Below, in pieces: positions 23,590 through 34,463 of a DNA stretch of 64,000 bases. The position numbers were made by a program, and so were the translations under genes. Each line of letters starts with the position of its first letter. Within the stretch, counting starts at the first letter, position 1. Where the stretch lies: the NCBI GenBank assembly GCA_000708835.1, contig DF237025.1, forward strand, positions 172,959 to 236,958, written 5' to 3'. Under the pieces are notes generated by a model. It did not search any database and was not told the origin of the DNA. It was given only the letters and a program-made list of their open reading frames with translations. Origin of the DNA: Klebsormidium nitens. Its lineage: Eukaryota; Streptophyta; Klebsormidiophyceae; Klebsormidiales; Klebsormidiaceae.

Positions 23590-26309
23590 CTTGACCGATA
23601 TTTAACCTTGCAGAACAAAGAGCGGCGCCGCTTTAGTAGACTCAATGGTCCCTTGAAAGCAAAACTACTGGATGTGGTTTTTGTATTTCTGGTGTGTAAG
23701 CAAAGTAGGAAACACTGGTCCAGAATGGCTTGTATATTCCAAGTAAGAGTGGGAAGCCTCTCTCACTTAGCCAGCACATGTCCAACATACTGCATTATGA
23801 GGCGTAAAGAAGGTGCTTTACCTGCTCAACAAGGGCTGCTGTGCTAGTTAAAGCAGGGTCTCCAACCTTCTAAGTTTTCTCAGAAGGGTTTATGCTCTCT
23901 TTGCCTTTTGGCCGCCACAAAGTGATACTAGCAAGGGAAAAACCATATTGCTACTACAAGCTCCCTAGCAAGTGGGAACCATCTCCTAAGGAACCCTTCT
24001 ACCATTCCCTCTTGAGTAAAGGCTTTAGGTTTTATTCAGACGGCAGCCTCGCTGTAACTGCGATAGATAAGCGTCAGCTGGAACTCAACATGCACAGCTT
24101 TGAGTCTTCAGTCCTAGACATGCTGTGCACTTGCTTTTAACTGGAAGCTGGGAGGCGTCAACATTTCAAAGTGTTCTTAAACGCTTGCAAATGTGAAATA
24201 CGGAAGTCAGCTTTAGTACTTGAGTCTGTACAACCATCAGTGGCAGCTTCAAATGCGCTGGTCACCTAAGCCATATACAGCTTTTCGGCCAAGAGAACAG
24301 TTTGTCAAAACGCTTGCTGCCAGAACAGAAGCTGTGCATAATGTAGACCATCGTATCCTTTGTCCATCATGCTTTTAAGAGCCTCATGAAGCAGCTTCAT
24401 TTTCAGACAACCATTACAAATAGTGCTCCTACCTCACATCCCCGGCTTTGACTCCAAGTCTGAGTGAAAACCAAGCAACTGGACAGGGGGGGCATGGAAA
24501 ACTCACTAAACGACTGGCTCGTCCAACTTTCGCTCTCTCCTGCTGCAATCTCGACACAGGCATGGGACGAGCTTTGCCGACCGTCTCCAGCTCCAGTTGC
24601 ACCCCCACACGCTCAACCTCGAGCCTCTTTTTCCAAACCTTCTGCTGACGTAGCTAACCACCGTCTTCCTGCACTCTTCCTACAGCTAATAGGAAGGCAT
24701 GGCCCTCGTATGGCCTGGTCATTCAGAATCATTGCCTTGCAGGCTGCCAAGACAGCGCGAATCGAAATGGACTAGACACCACAAAACCGACTTTTTCGGA
24801 CCTCTGCAATTCAGCCTGCTTCCTGGCAGGTTTAGGGGGCGGCCATGCTTTTGAAATTTGATTCAAGGTTCCTACCTTTACCTGAACTGTGAATCACCTT
24901 TGAGTCTCCAGGCTGGAAAGCAGACCACAGCTTCCTGAATCTTGCTGAATCCTGAACAGAAGACTGTGGGGACAGCCTACACTGACCCCAAGCATTTACT
25001 GTTCCGCACGATCATCATATGATTGCGTCATGATAAGCGAAGTTGTAACCGGTTCATCGGACGGTAGAAAGGGCTTTACTTGGAAGTACGTGTCATCATC
25101 GACAGCCGAACCAAAGAGAAGGTTCCTGGGGGGCCCGAGTACTGTTGAACTGACCCCCTTGATTGCATACTCCACTTTTACTGACATCATGTAAGGCACG
25201 TGACTGGATAAAGGCGGATATTGACACTGAAGAAAATATCGTTGGAATGATTGCTGGCGTTTTGGGACAAATTTGTCACACATCCACGCCGTCCACAAAT
25301 ATAGAGAGGCCGCGCGCACCGTCGATCTACCTACTCCCAAAACCTCGACGGCCGTTCGGAGTCCCGATTGTAACGGGGTAAATCATCATTTCAGGGCCCG
25401 CAACATGAGCTGGCTGGCAGGTATAGGAGATTGATATAGGACTTCCGACTCTATTATCTACGTATCGTTGCTAACGACAGGCTCATCCCCGCTGAGCCAT
25501 AAAGACCTTCGGCTGTTTTGGCGGTCCGTTCGACCGGCTCCTCCACATGTGCGCCCAGCGCGCAGCAGCTCTGAGAGTCGGTGATGAGAGTCAGGTTGGA
25601 GACGAGGCTTCTCGTCTGTTGCGCTATTAACATCAGCGCATCTCAATTAGTCTTCAGCGCAGCTAGGCCAGAGCCGTTCATCATCGATCGGCTCTTGCAG
25701 TTTAGAGCACGCTATAGGTGCGAGGCCTTTGGCGATATGTCTAGTTTCGTTAGTCGCGTTGATTTGTTCACGATTGCTAGAGCGAGGCATAGCAGTGAGG
25801 AGTGACATTTGAGGTGATGTGGCATTTACATGCGACTATAGCTTCGAGTTGGCTTGGCCAACGACCATTGTTCATATTGTTATAACAACAATATTTTGTT
25901 ATGGTTATTGTGACTGAGTGGAACTTGAAATGTTCGCATGCGGCTGATTGCATTCTTGGTGTTCAGATTGACTTGCCACGTCGCACGGCTGAATTTTGCT
26001 GGGCGGCCCTTGGCTGGAATCTACTGAAATATGAGGGAAGCCGCTAATCTAGTTTATGAAGCAAATTAGCCTGAGCTCCGAGGTATAATCACATGCCAAC
26101 AAAAGGCATAACATTGCCAGGGGGTCACTTCCGAACCAAACCTGATGTCAAATGTCATGCACAATTTATGGAGCTCGCTCAATTGATGCAACACAGATCT
26201 GTTTTGAGGACCATCAACATGCAACCGCACAATGTAGAAATGCATTCACGGGAGAAGACAACTTAGCATACCCGCCGGGATAACACGTGGCTTGCGAAAG
26301 ATCGCCTCT
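23590..26309. other. LBD upstream region / SART3 3' region
   Basis: About 2.7 kb containing the LBD promoter and 5' leader and the SART3 3' UTR, both genes being on the minus strand. Open frames in it are short, with no motif or splice support. A small AT-rich palindrome (ATAACAA...TTGTTAT) lies near 25880. Confidence 0.55.
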
Positions 26310-29300
26310 TCACTTTCTGAACAAGTTCCTAAACTGCTCGTTAGTTTTTGGGGTCTCGTCCCTCGCCGCTGCTTGCCCTGCTCGCCCTTTGATGTTCCTC
26401 GGCACAAATGTTGTTGGATCGCCCACTAGCTGCAGATGGCCCCCTCGTCGGTGGCTGACAACTGAACGGGGCGGGTTCTCCCACCCGCCTTGCCCCCCCC
26501 TCGGTGGGCCTCTTCCTTGGCCCCCTCTACCGGGTGGCCCCCTCCCTCGTCCCCGTGGTTGTTGCGGGCCTGGGTACGATGAGGGGTCCGACTTTTCGAC
26601 ACTCAGCTTCCGCCCACTGAACTCCACCTCGTTATGCTCGATGGCCCTCTCAAGCCCCTCGTCCGTCTCAAACTCGACATAACCAACGCCCTGCAAGACA
26701 TAAACTGACTAAGCATCGCGCTCCGTGAATATCCGACCCAGCTGATAATTCTCGAGGCGGGGAACAAAAGGGCTAACATCGGGATGGCCATCACTCAGTT
26801 CCGTCAGCTAACTTCAAACAATGAAGCCGGGGAAGATACAATTCCACAGAGCTCTTCAGAGTAGATAAGCATTAGAAAATGCAGGACGGAAGCAGCGGCT
26901 TGCACGTAACAGACAACAACAACAATAGCTCCAGCTGAGACTCAAACTTTCGCAAGCCGCCAGAAGACTGACGTCAGCCCAGCCGGAAGGACTCTCCGAT
27001 TCCATCCCTCACCTTCTTCCGGCCAGTACGCTTGTCCGTGGGCAACCGGACCTCCTTCACCGGCCCGAACTGTGAGAAGAAGTCGGCGACGTCCTTTTCC
27101 TCCGCCTGCAGCAACAGCAAAACGAACGAAACTTTTCACCCAATCACAATGAGCATTTAGCGGGCGATACGACTTCTTCAACCTGTTTCCGCTTGTCTTC
27201 CGCTCTTAGACTGCTATCTGATGTCTCATATCAAGTGCACTCCAAACAGAGCTCGGTAACCAGGACCAAGCGCGAGTCCGCCAGAGCATTACGGTGAGTT
27301 GAAAGCGCATGCTCAGACGCAGGGGTTCCGGTTCAATTCCGTTCCTTCGTTCGTTCTCGCATCGTCTGATATCGCATTTGGATTCCATTTCCAACTTTCG
27401 GCCATCGCAACGTGCACCAGGCGTCCGTTACGGCCGGCAGGGTTTCCGCAAGAAAAGGATTTTGGACTCCATGCAGCATGACGAAAGCAAAACCTTTGTG
27501 AGGCAAACGGCAGTCCTAGAACCAGCCCCAAGGTAGGCGGCCAATCTGCAGACGCACTCGTCAGTCGGCGCCTTTGCGACACCGCAGACATCGGCAAAGG
27601 AACCAGCTTGACTATCAAAACCCAACGGGCCGTACAAGAACAGTGGCTGAACGCCCCACCTCCCACGGCAGGTTCTTGAGGAACGCCGTCCTCTGATCCG
27701 AATACACCGGCCGCTTCTTCCCCCCCGCCTCCTGCCCCCGTTCCTCCGGCTGCTCCCCGGCCCCGCTCGTCCCCGCCGCCGCATCTCCGTGACCGGCGTC
27801 AGCATCCGTCATGCTGACGTCAGCCCCAGCCGCCGGCCCCGCCTGCCCGCTCTCCTCCGGGACTCCGGCCTGCGCGGGCGGTGCCGGCTCCTCTCTTTGC
27901 TTCTTGGGCCTCCCCCCGTCTTCTTGAGCATCTTTGAACCCTAAACCCCGTTTCCTTTTTGGGGGGGGCGCCGCCGCAGGTGCTTTTCCCGGGGGCTTCG
28001 GCTTACCCCGGGCGGGCTCGGTTGGGCGCGGGCTGGGCTGCGGGGCAGCGGCGGCCGCCTTCGCGTCGCGCTGCTGCTGAAGTGTGCGGAGCTCAACCAG
28101 TCGGGGGCCGACCTTGGCGGACGCCTTGTCGAAGTCGTCTAGAGTGCCCACCTGCCAACGGAACGGGGGTGTAGTTGTGTCAAAAGTTGTGTAATTCGGT
28201 GTTGACACAACCCAGATAGAGCAGTATCTTAGGAGAAAGTAGGTCACGACCGCTACCTGCAAACTGACATCGGCATGCGAGGCAATGGAACTACGTTGGC
28301 CTGAGATGACGTGTCAGCAGATCGTGTGAAAATCGAGAAGCGGAAGCAAGGAACTCGGCATCAGGAGCAAGAACGATATAGTTTAGTAGATCATTCCGGT
28401 TCGTTATGCCGCTCACTTGACAGGCCGTCGCTTCACGCATCATCACGAGCAAAATGTTAATCCTAACTCGGCGCACCAACCGTGGGATCCAAGACAGTCA
28501 ACTAGTCAGTCGCACGCCCAGTGGCTCACCTCCTCCTCAAATTGCAGCCATGCCAGGCACATCGCTTCCGTTCCGTTCCCCTCCAGCCCCCGCCCGTACA
28601 CCCGCCGGAACAGCTTCCGGCACTCCTCGAAGTTTTTTAATCCCTTCTCCATCTCGACGAAAGCTGCCCACGGCTCCACCATATGGCCCCGCGTTTTGAG
28701 CACTCCCTCCCACACGCCCTCCGCCGCTTTCACGTCCCCGTTCACATTCAATTCAACGCCCGCCCAGTATCTCTCCAGCCGGAACGAGCGGTCGACCCAG
28801 TCGGGGAAGAACTCTTTCAGCAACTCTGCCGCCTGTGTGAACACGCCCCGGAGCGTATCCCTGTCGCCGGCGGGCGCGTTCGCACCGGCCGCTGCGAGCC
28901 TCCTCCTCAGCCCTGCTGCGCGGGTAAGAAAAAGCTCCTGGTAGTCCTCGGCCGAGGCCTGCAGCCCGGCGCTCAGCGCCGACTCGAAGACCGCCCGGTG
29001 GGTCTCCTCCGACGCCCCCGACCGCTCGAGAGCGAGGAGGTAACGCACCCAGAGTGCGGACACCCACGGGCAGTTTCGGATGGCGCGCGCGTAGATTCGG
29101 ACGGCCTGCTGGTGGGCCTTCAGCTGGGTTTCGACGAACTGGCCGTAGCGGAGCCAAAGGTCGTGCGTGACGGGGAAGTCGGCGATGGCGCGTTCGTAAA
29201 GAATCTGGACTCGGGACGGCTCGCGTGCGGACTCTTCAAAGGAGATGTAGGCGAGGTAGCTGCTCAGGAGGGCGGCGTCGGTGGGCTTGTCGGTGACCTG

Positions 29301-31706
29301 CGTTTGAAGAACAAGCCTTACAGGTTTGAGCATACAAAACTAGGGAAGTTGGTAGAGATGAATTGCGAGAACACAAGCTCGCAAAGCCCTTTCAAAAGAA
29401 TGACGGCAAGTAGCTGAAGTGCAGACTTTCGTCGCAACAAAGAAAAGTCATTGCGGAGCTTATGAGGATTCAGATTGACGGTGACAGGACTGAATTTGTC
29501 GATCTTCGAGCAACTCTGCTGTCCGTTCTCCAACTTTGCAGCACGAAATCCCTACACAAACGTGTTCCGGACAATTTTCTTAAAAGCCTGGGAAGCGTTC
29601 CAGGAACTCACACTCTCTTCATACGGCAGTCGTGAGTCCACCACCTTGACCGCTTTCTTGAGCTCCGATTGGACGTCCGGCGGGAGTGCTTTCGGCTCGC
29701 CCGTTTCGGACGCCCACTCCTCGTACGCTTCCAGCGTGTCCGCGTGGTCCGCGAGCGGCGTTCGCAGCTGGCGCCAAAACAGCTTCTTCACACGCTCCAC
29801 CTGCTTCGCCTTGTCCTGAATGTACACGCGTCTTCCGGTCAGTCTGATCATGAATGTTTTCTGAGGATTGTTTGCTGACGGTTCGACAAAGAGGAATTAA
29901 TAGACTAAGCGGAATGAATGTAAGGAACGAGCTTCTATCGAGGACGGATCAGCGAGCGTGACATGCACCTGTCCGTGATTCGTGAACAGCATATGCCTTG
30001 GAACCGTCATTTAAGAAGCTCTCGACGAACACGCCTTGAAATATGCTGATGGACATCGGCTTGTCCTACCTCTTCGCTGGCGTCTTCCAGGGTTGGCAGG
30101 ACGGCGTCTTCAAAGTCACGATATGCTGTCCACACCCTGCTGCCCTTGGAGTAATGCAAGCCCGCAGCGGCCAGCGCGTTTTCGCAGAGCGTGCGGAAGC
30201 AGGCCATCCCCTCAGGAACGCAGCTGGCAACGTCGGCGTCGTGCTCCTCCACGAACTCTAGGTACTCAACCCATAGGGGAATGGACTGCACAGAGGAACG
30301 AGAGTTGGTGTTGGAAAAGGAAGCAAAGGAAGCAAACGAAAGCAAAGAGACTGTGATAAGAAGGACGAACGTCGGAGCAGAGAAAGGGTCGAAGTACAAT
30401 CACGATCAAACAAGAGTTCTAAACGAACCATGCCGCCTTGGATAGAGCATGTTATCGTGAACGTGAATGGGATAAAAATTGAATAACTAAGATAAGGCAG
30501 ACATTCCGATACCTCAACAGGTGGTTCTACCCATCAACATGTTGTATAGAGAAACACTGCAACTTGTTCTGTTGCTCTGAGGCGCTGTAAACTGATGGTG
30601 AAGCATACATAGCTTCGTTGTGTGGGGACTGTGCCAGTGAACCTACTTCCAGCTTACCAGGTAATCCTGTACGGCCCGCTCGTAGAGCTGCTGGATGCGC
30701 TCAACGTCTTCTTCTCTGCAGAAGTGGAAATCTTGATTCTGATCACAGTGCTGAGGCAGGACACGCAATGAGAAGGCAAGTCGATAATCAAGAACAGAAC
30801 GCAGTGAGAGAAACCAGACAACAAAGTTGGAGGTACTCAATGCAATGCTCGCTCGAAGCAAAAGAATCTTCTTCTCGAAGCACTACTTTGAAGGAAAGAC
30901 TTTTCCATACATCGATCTTGTCCACAGAGAGAGGAACTTTCTGGAGCACTTCTTCTTCAAAGCTAAGATTTCCGAGGAGTGCCGCCATCAACTTCATACT
31001 ACGCCAGACAAGCATTCGGTGCCCTCTGCATGTTCTGGTACACCTTGATTCACCTGCCCTCGTTTGCAGCAAACTTGTGAATCACATGGATAAGATATTT
31101 AGTCTGAGCGATTGGCCAGGCCGCCCTCACCCCTGCACCAGCCTCGCCTCATCTTGCGTCCATTCCCGCCACATGTCAGGCGTCAGCGGGTAGAGTGCAT
31201 TCATGCTCTCCCTAGCCGATCGGACTTTCTGCAGATCGCCAGACTTGCGCAGGGCTGCGATGTACTGCAAGAAGAACCAGATGCTTGAAGCAGGTTCCTT
31301 TTGAAGCTTTTTTTGTTCAGTTGCATGGCCTTCTATAGTTAAAATATAGAGGATATGCAAACGCCACCATGCATTGCTTTGCAAACCACAAACTTTTCTT
31401 TCAAGATGCTTTTAAAAAGTGAAGGATGTGCCCATGCACTACAATCAAAAAGCACCGTCACAATCTCAGCAGACGGCACCACTATACATAAGGTCTGAAC
31501 AAGAGCATCCCACCCTCGCTCCAACGCATCGTAACAACACTTTGAAAAGTGGGCCGGAAAATGCAAGAACATACCTGGACATGAGTGTTGTAGTCGGCAG
31601 GATTCGCGGCCAATTGATCCTCCAACTTCTTCAAAGCTTCCATGTCCACCTCCTCCACCTCTTCATCGCTGCTGTCAGACAGAGGGTCTGCATCAGCTGC
31701 CGCCAT
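26310..31706 (-). CDS. SART3: SART3/EMB140-like HAT-repeat and RRM protein (U4/U6 snRNP recycling), 9 exons
   Basis: Exons on the minus strand: 31706-31575, 31264-31131, 30715-30658, 30285-30070, 29815-29612, 29297-28530, 28151-27660, 27105-27013 and 26690-26310. These give 825 aa with all phases consistent. Residues ~45-500 form HAT helical repeats, for example SRVQILYERAIADFPVTHDL and IYARAIRNCPWVSALWVRYL. Then come a Lys/Pro/Ala-rich linker (~530-650), one RRM (~658-735; RNP2-like FLKNLPWE, RNP1-like GVGYVEF), an RG/RGG-rich stretch (~744-775) and a C-terminal TNEQFRNLFRK. That tail resembles the conserved LSm-binding decapeptide of Prp24 and SART3. Homologs reanneal U4 and U6 snRNAs in the nucleus. 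Arabidopsis EMB140 has the same single-RRM layout, whereas human SART3 has two RRMs. Confidence 0.93.
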
Positions 31707-32375
31707 AGCTGCAAACTATAATCTGAGAGGCCCTTCTTGATCGATATCTAGCTTGCTACAAGTCCCAGCTTTTAGGATTGAAGGAAGGAAGTCGCCCAAG
31801 GGAAAATGCGTATTTTCAATTACAACTTCAAGCAAGCTGGTATTTGAGCAATTAAATTTTGATTTTCTCCGAGTCCTAGCTCTGGCCCTGGGTTAGTCGA
31901 GGTTAGCTTCTAGGGTTTCTTGAGGGTTTTGTACCCAGGCTAATAAAACCCAGCAGACTACATAACTTTGCTACTAGCTAGTCTTCTAAACTACGTCATC
32001 CATGACATCAGCGATACCAGTGGTGGGGTACGGTACCTGTCGGTATGGTTGATACCGCCAGGTTTCACCGGGTGCGGTTGAAGTGCTCGGGGCAGATTCC
32101 GGTTACAATGAGGGCAAACCTGTGATCTTGGTGGGGTTAGCTGGGGGGTTAGGGTGGGTAAGGGTGCGCTCTGGCGGAACGCCTTAGGGTTTGTCAAAAA
32201 CCGGGTTACTGCTCAATATTTACCCTTAGGGTTTTAGTGTGCGTTAGGAAGTTAACCCTGTGTGACATCATCAGTGACGCATATCGCAAGACTAGCAAAC
32301 TTACGTACCTACGTCATAAAACCTCAAAACCCTGGGCCGCAGTTCGATCAGCTTTGCCCACAATCCAATTGGCGC
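31707..32375. other. SART3 upstream region
   Basis: The SART3 promoter and 5' leader, divergent from the TMEM245-like gene. It contains several isolated telomere-like motifs (TTAGGGTTT near 31912, 32184 and 32226). No gene was recognised. Confidence 0.5.
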
Positions 32376-33465
32376 TTAACCCTTTGTGGCCGGGAGTTTT
32401 ACGGTAGTTTTACCGTCCGCGTAAATCATCGGTAATTCTCAAAAAATTTACGATCGCGCGATCGATCGATCGTACGGTGCCGATCGCAGAACCTGCCGGT
32501 CCGGCGTGCCGGTTTATCGAGGGGAAGGTGAATATTGACTCGATAGTCAGCTCCTTCGAGCTTTCTAGCTCCTACACATGTTGCCAACGCGTTCGCAAGG
32601 CCTCAGCGGGCCCCATACAGGCACGAATGCTAACAAGCTGAAGTCGGCTTAGTCGTAAGGCCTTGTCATGCCAATTCTGTTGCCAGTTGTCCCTCCTATA
32701 TGGCTGATGGAAGCGCAATATATGCGCACAATTGCTAATACAAACAGCTTGTTGCCCTTGGCCGGGTACCTACCTAGGTTACCTAGTAGGTACCTACTTT
32801 GTGACCAACCGGGGGCCATGTTGCCTCCCCCCAACAGTGGCAGGGGATATCCTCACGTTGCGCTGCCTTCTACATTCACACCATCTGTTGCCACAATCGG
32901 TTTGCCCGTGTTGCCACTTACGCTTCTGTCAGAGTGAATACGTCCTGCAGGTGCGGCGGCCGGGGTGCGCCGCAACAGGAAGCACGGTTTCGATTGCAAG
33001 GCCTTTCAATTCTTAGCTGTTGCCTAGCTAGTTCCCAGTCTGTTGCCCTCATTTCCGGTCGACAATGTGGGGCCTCCCTTATCTTGTTGCCATTCCCCTG
33101 CCAACCCGGTTGGCAGGGGAATGGCAACAAGATTAGGGAGGCCCAGCATCTCTCGACCGAAACGCTGCTTGGAGTTGCCTGGGCGCCTGCTAAATTGTCG
33201 AGGCCCCGTTTGTGGCCTTGTTGCCTAAGTAATGTTGCCACATGTGCGTGACAGCGTGGCAACTGCAGGCAACACACAGCCTACTGGGGGGGCCGCGCAC
33301 CTGGGCCCGGACCCCCCCATAATTTATTTTTATTTTTTGTATGTTGCATTTAGTCATTTGACACCACCCTATGAAGTCTGGGCCTCATCCGTTGCTTTCT
33401 GGGCCTATTTGCAACATTGTGTAAAGAGTGGCAACAAAAGGCAACATCCGGCCACAAAGGGTTAA
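32376..33465. mobile_element. piggyBac-type non-autonomous element with TTAA target duplication
   Basis: A 14-bp perfect terminal inverted repeat, CCCTTTGTGGCCGG (32380-32393) and CCGGCCACAAAGGG (33448-33461), is flanked on both sides by TTAA (32376-32379, 33462-33465). CCC...GGG termini with a TTAA target duplication are diagnostic of piggyBac-superfamily transposons. The 1,082-bp body has no transposase-length ORF, so it would depend on an enzyme encoded elsewhere. It sits between the divergent SART3 and TMEM245-like genes and contains a strong internal hairpin. Confidence 0.85.
33071..33143. repeat. Near-perfect hairpin, 35-nt arms, 3-nt loop
   Basis: Arms 33071-33105 and 33109-33143 are reverse complements with one mismatch (TTATC versus GATTA region) around the loop CCG. 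Imperfect pairing continues outward through CGGTCGA / TCGACCG to about 33053 and 33165. The hairpin lies inside the piggyBac-type element. Confidence 0.92.
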
Positions 33466-34463
33466 GCTCTTCATGCAATGCGGCTCCTTCGGCAATGGCG
33501 CATGATGAACTTCATACTACAAAGATGGAGAATCTGTAACACGGTTGGCTTGGATTCTTTGCCTGATCCGTCCGTCTGCCAACAGAGCGTTGATTGTCTT
33601 GGGGTTTATTCATTCTTTCGTTCATTCATTGAATCCTGGTAGCTCTGCCAACTGATGCATTGCTGCATGATCCGCAACCTCATTCTGCCACATAGTCCCC
33701 TAGCCTAGGATGTTCTCTCCCCTAGCCTAGGATGTTCTCTAAGGCAAGTAATCTGATGGGGGAGGATGCAAGAGCCGGCAGTTCGACTGCTCCCAATGGC
33801 GCTCCAGGACAGCAATCTACTGGACTGTACTCGTGAGTATTCCTGGCACTCATTCAACCAAAGTTGGGTTGAATTGGTTGTGTACCACCACCACACGATC
33901 AAAAACCTCTACAAGCAGATGTGCGCTCTTCAAGCGTGTGTAGGATTTTTGTCAATTGTGCAAGTCTTTTGGCCATGATGAAGTTTGAAAGATGATGCCC
34001 CTCTGAGGCGCAAGCACACATCACCACTGGCACCAACGATCTGATGATTCTATTCGAGTTCAGGAAGTTTGGGATGTGGGAACTACTTCCAAGCTTTTAG
34101 ACCTGAAACTGAGTTACCTGATTTCTTTCAATGTGATCCAGCGGGGGGGTTGATTAGCGCCCTTTCCAACCACTTGATAAGTCCATCACACTCGTCATGC
34201 CAGATGCCCTGAGCTTGAGCTACAAACGATGAAACTTGAAGCTTTCCCTTTTTAAATTATGGTTCCTCCTCGGAGCAACAATCCCCCCTTCTTCCACAGC
34301 TCAACCTACAAGGTCGAAGCTCCACCTTCTGAGTTTAACTTCTTCCCTTGGGCGAATCACCCCCTCTTCCCCCAGAGCTTGAGCTACAGAAGTTAGACTT
34401 GAAGCTCCCTTTTCTTCTCTAGCAAGTTCTCCTTAAAGCAAACACCCCATCTTTTGTCCAGAG
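33466..34463. other. Upstream region of the TMEM245-like gene
   Basis: No gene was recognised. It contains a perfect 22-nt tandem duplication (TCCCCTAGCCTAGGATGTTCTC twice, 33696-33739). A possible splice acceptor (TTTTGTCCAG) just before 34463 may mean that a 5' exon of the next gene lies here. Confidence 0.5.

Noticed and set aside
24996-25340. 114-codon minus-strand frame between LBD and SART3
   Set aside because: No recognisable domain or splice context.
27318-27345. B-box-like GGTTCAATTCC in a SART3 intron
   Set aside because: No A-box or cloverleaf upstream.
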